Below, in pieces: positions 56,268-64,000 of a stretch of 64,000 bases of DNA (its first letter is position 1; each line of letters begins with the position of its first letter). Position numbers and translations under genes: made by a program. The notes beneath the pieces are model-generated. The model searched no databases. It worked only from the letters and a program-made list of their open reading frames with translations, and was not told where the DNA came from. This DNA comes from Manihot esculenta (Eukaryota; Streptophyta; Magnoliopsida; Malpighiales; Euphorbiaceae): assembly GCF_001659605.2 (NCBI RefSeq), contig NC_035165.2:12892445-12956444 (forward strand), read 5' to 3'.

Positions 56268-57311
56268 AGGATCATGCCACGCACACCACACCCCAGGGAA
56301 GTACTCAGTTTCTTTTGTCCTCTTCTTCTCTTCTTCTCTTCTCCCCTTCTCTCTTCTTTTACATTGAGGACAATGCATGATTTAAGTGTGGGGGTGCATA
56401 TCTCTTCTTCTTTCTTCCTTCCTCCATCTTCTCCTTCTCTTCTTTTCTTTGAAAAATTTTTCTTTTTTTTTCCCTTTCAGTTTTAAATTTCTTTCAAGTC
56501 AATTAGCCACAGTTAAATTTCAATTTGTTTATGCTTTCAATAAAACACACACAACCACAACCTTTTTCATCTTTTTGTTTTGCTCCACTCAAACTGATGA
56601 ACTATATTGGATGAGTTCTTCTTTCCATGACCCCATTGATGTGAAAACTCTTTAAACTTATGTTGAATCAATTGCAGTGGGCTATATTCATGTTTGAGAA
56701 TTGCCTTTTGAAGTGAATCTTTGAGTTTGCCATGGTGAAAAATGTATTGATGACCCTCAATTGATTGAGAATAAATTAAAGTTGTGTGAATGAACTTAAT
56801 GTGACTTGATTTAACAATTGGTGTTGATTTGCCCAAATCATTGAGAGAAAGAAAATTCAGCAAAGGCAAAGACCTCAAAAGCACAAATTGAAAATTGTTC
56901 CAATGGTCAAAAGACTATGAACAAGGCTGGTAGCCACTTGGATAGGTGACCAACTGAAAAATATAAACCATGACATCAAAAATAGGTTGGTGACCTTTCC
57001 AAGCAAGATCTAAAGTGCAAAAGCCTGAATAAAGTACTTCAAGGTAAGGGCAAGTCAACCCAAAAGCTAGAAAAAGTCTTAACAAATTAATGTGCATGTC
57101 TCTCTTGAGGAAAACAAATCCTAGCCATGGTAAGCAAAGGGAAACAAGGAAAGGGGGTAAGTAATCTTCATGCATATATTCTTCACTGCAATGCTTCAAA
57201 ATAAGTGTCTGGAGTATGAGCTTAAGTGGAAATAAGGATCTAGAGGAAGAGAACTTATTTGACTATGTTTATTTGCTTGAGGACAAGCAAAAGCTTAAGT
57301 GTGGGGGTATT
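56268..57311 (+). other. Non-coding 3' region of element C with duplicated PPT-like block
   Basis: No credible frame and no integrase. A pyrimidine-rich TCTTCTTCTCTTC stretch lies at 56320-56350. TTGAGGACAA followed by TTAAGTGTGGGGGT occurs twice: at about 56365-56395, early in the region, and at 57278-57308, just before the 3' LTR. The second is the probable functional polypurine tract. Confidence 0.75.
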
Positions 57312-59268
57312 TGATAAAGCATATTTTAGTCCATATTTTCATGGTCTTATTGATGTTTATTTGCACCTATTCTACCTAATTTTGTGGTTTTAATAATGTT
57401 TTGCAGTATTAGGTGTGAAGAAACATTTTGGAGAAAATGCTCTTAAAAATGCCAAAAGAAGCCCAAATTAGAGGAGCAACTTTCGGAGGCAACTTTCGGA
57501 AGCCAAAAATCAGTCACCTTCGGCGGCCGAAAAAGGACTCCAGAGACGAAAGTGGACCACCTTCGGCGGCACCTTCGGCCGCCGAACCATGCAGACAGAG
57601 ACGAAAGTCCACTACCTTCGGCCGCCGAATCCCAAACTCCGGCCGCCGAACCTCCAAAATTTCAGCCTCCGAAACTCAACTTAGGCAGCCGAAAATGCGC
57701 TCCATTGCATTCCTTCCTTGTTCAAGAAGCCATATCCCAAGTTGCCATATTTGAAGAGCCAAATAAGGGAAGTATCTTGAGATCCAAATCTTCAATATTC
57801 ACATTCAATTATTGGATTTCAAGATCCCCCTTATTAAGGAAAGAAAATCCAAAGATCACATGCTTCCTACTTAGTGCCATGCACATTCAAAATTCAAAAG
57901 GAGTCTCCCCCTTCCTTATTAGTGCATGGGCAGCCTCTTCACTCTTTAGGCAACATCTTGAAGACCTTGGGCAGCAAGTAAAAAGACCAAAGTACCCCCA
58001 CTTACCTTCCATCACATGCAACTCGTTTTTGCCTTCATACATGCACAAACAAGGCACATGCAACACCAAGGACACTTTGGACAGCCTCTAAAAGTCTCCT
58101 GGACTTCCATGAAACCCTAGGCAGCCTCTCAAGATCTATTTAAAGGCTTCAAGAAGACAAGAAGACAGCTTTCATCTCCTAAAAATCGGCAAGGCCCCCA
58201 AGTCTCTCTCTCCACCTTAGTTCTTCATCTTTTGCTTTCTTTTCTTTTATTTTCTATTTGGTTCAGCCATGAGTGGCTGAAACCCTCTTTCTAGTTGAAG
58301 TTTGGTTGAAACTAAGGTTGTTTAAAGGGTTGTGAGATCTGAACAGAAACTTTTGTCTTTGATTTTATTCAATATTCATGCAATTGTGCTTTGATTCCAA
58401 GATTGCTTTGTTGTTTTGATCAAATTGGCCACTTGATTCTTGATTGCAAAGTTAATTAATTGTTGGATTAGGATATTTGTTAGTCCGTAATTGCTGGAAA
58501 TATTCTGTCCATAGAACACTTGGTGTGAAAATCCAAGGAATTGCATGATCTAACATCATCTCATGCGTTTGAGTAGTTAGGGTTTGGATCTTTCTTGTTC
58601 TTCATGCAATTGGCAATTGTTTTGATGCCTATGGCCCAAGGACGTTCCTTGGCAATTTGTTGATTAGTAATTGGTTAGAGGACGTTCCCTAATCAGTTTG
58701 TTCATAAGGAAAGACATGGTGGTGAGAAGCGTCTTCCATCTCCATAACTAATCTATTGAATCAACCCAAAGGAAACTAAGTGTCAATGATCAATCCCAAC
58801 AACTAAAGTGGATCCAATTCTTCAACTAGATCTTTCTTATTATTGATTTCTCTTTATTTTTATTATTTGCTTTATTTTTATTGCTTTCATTTTTAGATTA
58901 ATTAAATCAATCTCAAAACCCCCTATTTTACTTTCAGTTTATTTCGCTTTCAGTTTTATCTCGTTCCAGTTTTATCTCGTTTCAGTTTATTTTGCTTTCC
59001 GTTTATTTCTCTTTCAGTTTTATCTCATTTCAGTTTTATATCATTTCAGTTTTATCTCGTTTCAGTTCTATCTCGTTTCAGTTTATCGCGTTTTCAGTTT
59101 TCTTCTTTTTCAGTTTATTTTTGTTTCAGTTTATTTTATTGGTCTTGATAAGGAAAATAGGTAAGTCCTCAATTCCCTGTGGATTCGATTCTTTCACCAC
59201 TATCTGCAGTTGTAAATTGTTGATAACCAGAAAGGTTATTTTTGACCGGCTTCGACAACCGCTAGTCA
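57312..59268 (+). repeat. 3' LTR of element C
   Basis: 1957 bp, partner of 49865-51876. Motif copies at 57574 and 57617 and a reverse-orientation copy at 57519. It lacks one 13-bp TTCGGCGGCAACC-type unit and the 40-bp duplication present in the 5' LTR. Confidence 0.93.
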
Positions 59269-59439
59269 TTGTGTAATATTAGAAATCCCCTACTTTAGGT
59301 TTGAAAATGATTATCGTCTTCATGATCTAAGGCACGTGGCTCATTTGGATTGGCCTTTTCCTATTCGCATCATTTTACTTACTCATGCCCATAAATAACA
59401 ATTGCCTTGTGGTTATGAAAATTAAGAATAATAAATCGA

Positions 59440-60600
59440 ACTTAACACCCGGTCGTGATAACGACTTGAGACTTTTAATCAGGGTTGAACCCCGGTTGTT
59501 GGCCTAGCGAATACCCTCCTGGATGTCTGGTCGTAAAATGTGTCACGGTCTTAGAGTGTGAATCATACCGACTATCCCAAGTGTAGACTTTAGCTTAATC
59601 AGTCAAACTAAGTTGGCTTCTGAGCGCATACTATCCTTGCTTTCATCTTATTCACGCTATCGATCAGCCTAGTACAAGATCTTGTCCATCGCCTGGTCAA
59701 AATTGATCTGATCGATATAGTAACACCTTGGAGGGTTCCCTAGCTTTCTCTTGCCCCAACCAGCCCTAGTGATCTTCCGAGCACTTTTCATCCCTAGTGA
59801 GCTTCCGAGCATTCTGTAGTCCCGACTAATTTTCGAGCATTTTCTCGCCTTGACCAGCCTGATGAGGTTTCGGGCATTCGGGTTGGAACACTTTTAGGCA
59901 TTCTGTAGCCCTGTCGAGCTTTCAGGCATTCTGTAGCCTTAATGAGCTTCCAGGCATTTTTCAGCTCTGTTAAGTTTTTGGGCATTCTCTAGTCCTAACC
60001 AGCCCTAATGAGCTTCCGGACATTTTTCAGCCCTATTTGAGCTTCTGGGCATTTTGTATCCCTTTTGAGCTTCAGGGAATTCTCTAGCACTGATGAGTTT
60101 TCGAGCATTTTCTTATCCCGACCAGCCCTGATGAGTTTCTGGTCATTTTCTTCACTTGCTTGTTTAGTAGTCCTTCTTGCCTTCGCTAATCATCAAAAAG
60201 TTTTGCCCCACCTATAAGGGGCCTTCTTCCTTCAAAAAGCCTTGGATTTCCGGAGTGATTGTAAGATCACCCGGTTAGTCGACCTGGCATATACTCACTT
60301 TGAGACCTGACATAAAATGCCTTAGAAATTTTTTGTGAAGCGGGACTATCACTTGGTTATGTGGCCTGACGAATTCTCGCTTTGTGGCTCGCCTAGCAAA
60401 TACTCGCCTTGTGGTATTAGTATAGAATGTCTTAGTTAATCGAAACTAACATCCGGACATTGGCCTGGCGGATTTTTGCCTTTTTGCTTGGCATGAATGC
60501 CTTATTTAGTGGGCCCATTGCTCGTATTATGGCGTGACGGAATTCTACTTATGGCCTTATTATAGTGAGACTAACACCCAGTCTTCTAGCCTAAAGGACT
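59440..60600 (-). repeat. GAGCTTCCGGGCATT-type short tandem repeats of element B
   Basis: From 59760 to 60160 there are more than ten diverged units of about 35 bp with GAGCTTCCGAGCATT and TCTAGCCCTGACCAGCCCTG-like halves. Flanking parts (59440-59560 and 60250-60600) contain ACACCCGGTC and GGCCTGGCG-type pieces related to the longer unit. Listed as minus because element B reads that way. Confidence 0.75.
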
Positions 60601-60619
60601 CCCGACTTAGGGCCTTATT

Positions 60620-61120
60620 TTGAGTTTATTTCTGTTTTCATGGTACGACGTCCAAATTATGGCCTGGTTGAAGTTACCTTGTAGCCTAGCATGAGATGCC
60701 TTGTTATGCGGGTCTAATGCCCATATGGCCTTGTGATCTTTTATGAGTTTTTTTTCACGGTCCAACGCTTGGATTATGGCATGGCTGGAGTTGCTTTGTG
60801 GCCTAGCATGAGATGCCTTGTTATGTGAGACCAATGCCGGAATGGCCTTGTGGCCTTTTATGAGTTTGTTTATACGGTCCAATGCCTGGAATATAGCCTG
60901 GTTGGAGTTGTCTTGTGGCCTAGCATAAGATGTCTTGTTATGCGGGACCAATGCCCGGATGGCCTTGTGGCCTTTTATGAGTTTGTTTCTATGATCCAAC
61001 GCCCGAATTATGGCCTGGCTAAGGTTATCTTATGGCCTGGCTGCGTTTGTCTTGTGGCCTGACATGAGATGCCTTGTTATATGGGACCAACACCCGAATG
61101 GTCTTATGGCCTTTGTTTTA
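60620..61120 (-). repeat. 118-130-bp tandem array of element B
   Basis: Four copies; the shared block GCCTAGCATGAGATGCCTTG occurs near 60683, 60801, 60920 and 61052 (with changes). Read on the minus strand the unit contains GGGTGTTGGTCCC and GGCCACAAG in the same order as the 78-bp unit of element A. Confidence 0.85.
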
Positions 61121-61329
61121 GTGTCTTTCATCCTTTTGAAGAAAGCAACCCCACCATTCCTTATCACTGAACAACACAACATATGAAAAATACATCGTTA
61201 ACTATTATTAATAAAATTTTCTTAGGTTACAAATATTCCAAGAGTAGGGAATGACTCAACCATATAGCTTGGCCAGCTTATAAGATCCTGGACGAGTAAT
61301 CTTCGGGACTCTAAATGGTCTTTTTCAAT

Positions 61330-62144
61330 CCTCGCCCAACTTACCATACTCAGTATCTGTTATCTTTTGTTCTTTTAAGGATTGGGTCTCCATCGCTTGG
61401 TCCTTCTATAGTTACATGAATAACTCCTGCAGGTTTTTTGTCAGGGATGGTTACCTTGGGTTCAGGTCTCCTATCTTCCGTACTCTTCCTGGTGAACTTT
61501 TGCAGTGTTTCATTCCTTATTAATCTCTCAATCTCGTCTTTCTATTATCGACATTCCTCTGTTACATGTCTGTGGTCTTCATGAAAATGGTAGTACCTGG
61601 TCCTATCTCATCTTTTGACTTTCTTAAGGTTGAGCTTAGGAGGCCACTTGATCTTCTTGTCATTTTTCTTAATCCTCATTAGAATATGTATTCGTGAATC
61701 GTTTAATGGGGTATTATTCTTACACTTACCTTAGGAGACTGGGTAACTTTTATGGTCTCCCTCCTGTCCTTGCTCTTCTGCCTTTTGGCCTTGCTTTCGG
61801 GTCGTCCTTTTTTCCTCTTCACGTCCTTCCCAGTACTTTTGAGTAGCCCGTACTAGCTTCCAGCTGACGTCCTTTGGAACATCGTCTAATGGCTCCTCTT
61901 CCTTGAACTTATCCTTCCTCGAACTTCCCCTAGGAGCCATAATTGACACCTTCTCCTGAACTTTGTATTGCTCGAAAATAATCTACAACCTTCTGATGTA
62001 CTGGAGTATTTGCTCAATGTTCAGATTGTTAGGATCTGCTTCGTTGACAGTTGGGAGTGTGTTTTGTCCACTTCCAGGAGTGGGAGAAATAATAGTGTCC
62101 TCATCGGTAGCAACCTTAGCAGCAGCTCATGCATTGCCGGCCAT
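61330..62144 (-). pseudogene. Element B gag remnants
   Basis: Minus-strand ATG 62144 gives MAGNA and a stop at codon 6. The frame continues as AAKVATDEDTIISPTPGSG and TVNEADPNNLNIEQILQYIR, which parallels element A (VNEADLNNLNNEQMFQYIKK). A basic block (61731-61949) includes KDVSWKLVRATQKYWEGREE. Then NNTPLNDSRIHILM and YYHFHEDHRHVTEECR (zinc-knuckle-like), ERLIRNETLQKFTRKS and PAGVIHVTIEGPSDG follow. The central gag core is missing, and protease and everything after it are lost. Non-functional. Confidence 0.8.
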
Positions 62145-62252
62145 TTCAAGAGAGAAAAAAATATTTCTGTTTAAGAGAAAAGGAATAAGAGACTGATTTT
62201 AATCGAGATGAATGAAGAGAATTCAATGGAATTTTCTAGCAATAGAACCAAA

Positions 62253-62817
62253 TGATTTGCTGAGATGAAGTTGATGATGTGACGAAAATGAAGCTGTACT
62301 GCGATTGACTAATCCTGTAAGAAAGAGAAAGTAAGGTGGTTGGCGTCTACAGCAGCCACTTTGATACTGAGGTCAGTAAACTGAAGAACAAGATGAGAGT
62401 AAGGAATTGCATATAACTCAAGAGTAGTTGTGTAAAAAAATAGCGTATCTTTGTTTCTATGAGCTTTAACTTTTATACTGTAAGGAGGTAGGGTTGATTA
62501 TAGTATTTTTTGAAAATCCGGCAATAATGTGACCGGCTCGTTTAGTAAAGGATCTTGTCGGCTAATCGATCGGTGATCTCGTAATTATTAGTATAATGGA
62601 GATTTAATGGATTGCAATTGTTAACGATAATTTTCTTATGGAGTCTCACCCTATATTTAAGAGAGTGAATATTAAACCGATTTGAGACCGATCTGACGCG
62701 CCCTAATCTTCTTTCCTTCATTATGGACGAACATCATTTAATCAAATCTTTTTACGTGACCTTTTTGAGTATAAACACAGTTTGATTGTCTTTTCCAAAA
62801 CAAATAGTCTTATATCA
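62253..62817 (-). repeat. 5' LTR of element B
   Basis: 565 bp. On the minus strand it starts TGATATAAGAC and ends CAGCAAATCA, followed by TTTGGTTCT as in element A, where TTTGGTTCTGC follows the LTR. The right end is less certain than the left. Confidence 0.7.
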
Positions 62818-64000
62818 TCACCAAGTTGGACATTTTTCGACCAACTTTTGCCAAGTTAGATCGATATACAGCACCGAAACCAAAACAAATCTTGACCACA
62901 TCCCTCGTAACGAGGCTAAAATAATTTAGTCCCTCCAAAATAAGTCTAAAATCAGTTGATTAATGTTTTTATTTAATTAAAAAATTAACAAAAATCAATA
63001 TTAAAGATTTAATTTTACCAAATACAAAATATTAATTTTATTAACTGAGTTTTAAAAAATATGAATTAATTAATTAATTTTAATAGGATATAAGTATAAA
63101 ATAACCGCGACAAATATAGAGATTTAATTAAAGATTCAATTTAAATAAATAATTAAAGAAAATAAAATATAGAAAATAATTTTTATAAAAAATTAATAAA
63201 GTATTATAATTAATTATAATAAAATTTTACCTACTTTTCATTGATTAAAATATATCAATAATAACTTTATTATTAATAACCATAGATTAATTATATAATA
63301 GCTTATCTCTTATTTTATTATAAAACTAATTTTTAATAATATTTATTATAAAAAAAATTATTTCCATTATAGTAGTGGTGTACAAACACATAAAAATAAT
63401 ATTATTAAAATAAAATAATAATTTGATGCACTTTTTACTATTACAATTTAATTTTTTTAATTTAAATATTCAAACACATTACCCATAAAAACACCGTTTC
63501 AATTTGAAATGATATAATAATTTAAAATTTATTTTCTCAAAATTTACATAATTTAGTATATAATTTCAATCATACAAATAGGTAATATATAATTTCAATC
63601 ATATAAATAGGTTAGCAATAAGTAAAATAAATAAAAAAATTTTCAGTTCTTAATAATAAAAATGGTGTATAAAATTAAATTAAATAATAAATAAATAACT
63701 AATGAAAAATTTTACGTTAAAATCTTAGAGATCAGGAATAAATTTTTCGAATTGAAAAAGAGTAGAGAATAAAAATACTAAATAATATAATATGCAGAGT
63801 TAAAATTATATGAAATAAATAGTATAAATATTAAAAGCCACTAAAAATTTATTTAATATAAAAACTAAAAAATTTGATTTTATAAAATACAACATATTTT
63901 AATGGAGTAATTTAATTTAAAATAAGAACTAACTTATAAATTTTGTAAACTTACAAGAATTTAATGGTACTTTTTCCTGTGCAAGCAAATCTATCTCTCT
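62818..64000. other. AT-rich intergenic DNA
   Basis: No gene or element recognised. A short tandem copy of ATATAATTTCAATCATA with AAATAGGT occurs near 63558 and 63588. Confidence 0.5.

Larger units (their letters stand above)
49865..59268 (+). mobile_element. Element C: young Athila-like Ty3/gypsy retrotransposon
   Basis: 9404 bp bounded by TG...CA LTRs (49865-51876 and 57312-59268) and a perfect 5-bp target duplication TTGTG (49860-49864 and 59269-59273). The PBS at 51882-51899 is TGGCGCCGTTGCCGGGGA, complementary to the 3' end of tRNA-Asp and typical of Athila-type elements. One uninterrupted frame (51933-56267) encodes gag, protease, RT and RNase H. The PPT-like TTAAGTGTGGGGGT precedes the 3' LTR. 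The LTR length difference of 55 bp is explained exactly by three indels (40, 13 and 2 bp); substitutions seen by eye number about 20, near 1%. No integrase is found, so the element may depend on others. Confidence 0.93.
49308..62817 (-). mobile_element. Element B: reduced gypsy element related to A, interrupted by element C
   Basis: On the minus strand, the 5' LTR (62253-62817), a leader, gag remnants (about 61330-62144), tandem arrays (59440-61120) and the 3' LTR (59281-59274 continuing at 49864-49308) make one element. It is split by the insertion of C inside the 3' LTR. An AAAGTAGGGG purine tract sits just inside the 3' LTR at about 59286-59296, read on the minus strand. Gag blocks and tandem units match those of element A, so A and B belong to one family. 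Nearly all of pol is absent. No clear target duplication (ATAAC and TCACC flanks). Confidence 0.8.

Overview
The window is plant nuclear DNA. It is AT-rich, has spliced protein genes with plant GT-AG introns, and carries many plant LTR retrotransposons, a LINE, and hAT-, CACTA- and MITE-like elements. Gene content (a plant DENND6-like protein, a DIVARICATA/SRM1-type MYB, a DEVIL/ROTUNDIFOLIA peptide, an HDA15-like pseudogene) points to a dicot. A member of the Euphorbiaceae would fit, but that is inference and the sequence does not prove it.

Left half (1-38 kb), gene-bearing. 1-1.2 kb holds a hairpin array and an LTR end with a tRNA-Met-type primer binding site. A DENN-domain gene (+) has coding exons 4813-6422, 6557-6749 and 14263-14484. 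Its 7.5-kb second coding intron contains a hAT element with a perfect 8-bp target duplication (7279-7999), a TIR element (9320-9940) and an internally deleted Ty1/copia element on the minus strand (10847-13471). A two-exon MYB gene (+) follows at 19452-20535. Then come a broken HDA15-like histone deacetylase fragment (-, about 22270-22610), a CACTA-like terminus (to 29997), a LINE with a 15-bp target duplication (33508-34737), a 45-aa DEVIL-type peptide gene (-, 35646-35783) and a foldback element (38224-38857). The rest is AT-rich intergenic DNA with no recognisable gene.

Right half (39-63 kb), a nested retrotransposon block. Element A (39189-49073, +) is a decayed Tat-like Ty3/gypsy element. 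It has gag, protease, part of RT and the integrase tail, then a 78-bp tandem array, then a decayed antisense ORF resembling the 'putative gypsy type transposon' family. A 2.5-kb LTR-like insert (42980-45527) lies inside the array. Element B (49308-62817, -) is a relative of A reduced to gag remnants and tandem arrays. Its 3' LTR is interrupted by element C (49865-59268, +). C is a young Athila-like element with about 1%-diverged LTRs, a perfect TTGTG target duplication, a tRNA-Asp-type PBS and one open 1444-aa gag-PR-RT-RNase H frame, but no visible integrase.

The most unusual signal is a GC-rich quasi-palindrome, TTCGGCCGCCGAA. It occurs 19 times exactly in this orientation, with extra variants and reverse-orientation copies. 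It sits in the LTR-like insert, in both LTRs of C, in C's gag and in C's PR-RT linker, and in the LTR regions it is accompanied by a second motif, CCAGAGACGAAAGT. It is read in two different frames inside C's polyprotein, and the two LTRs of C differ by one unit of it. This suggests a short DNA or RNA module shared between unrelated retroelements.
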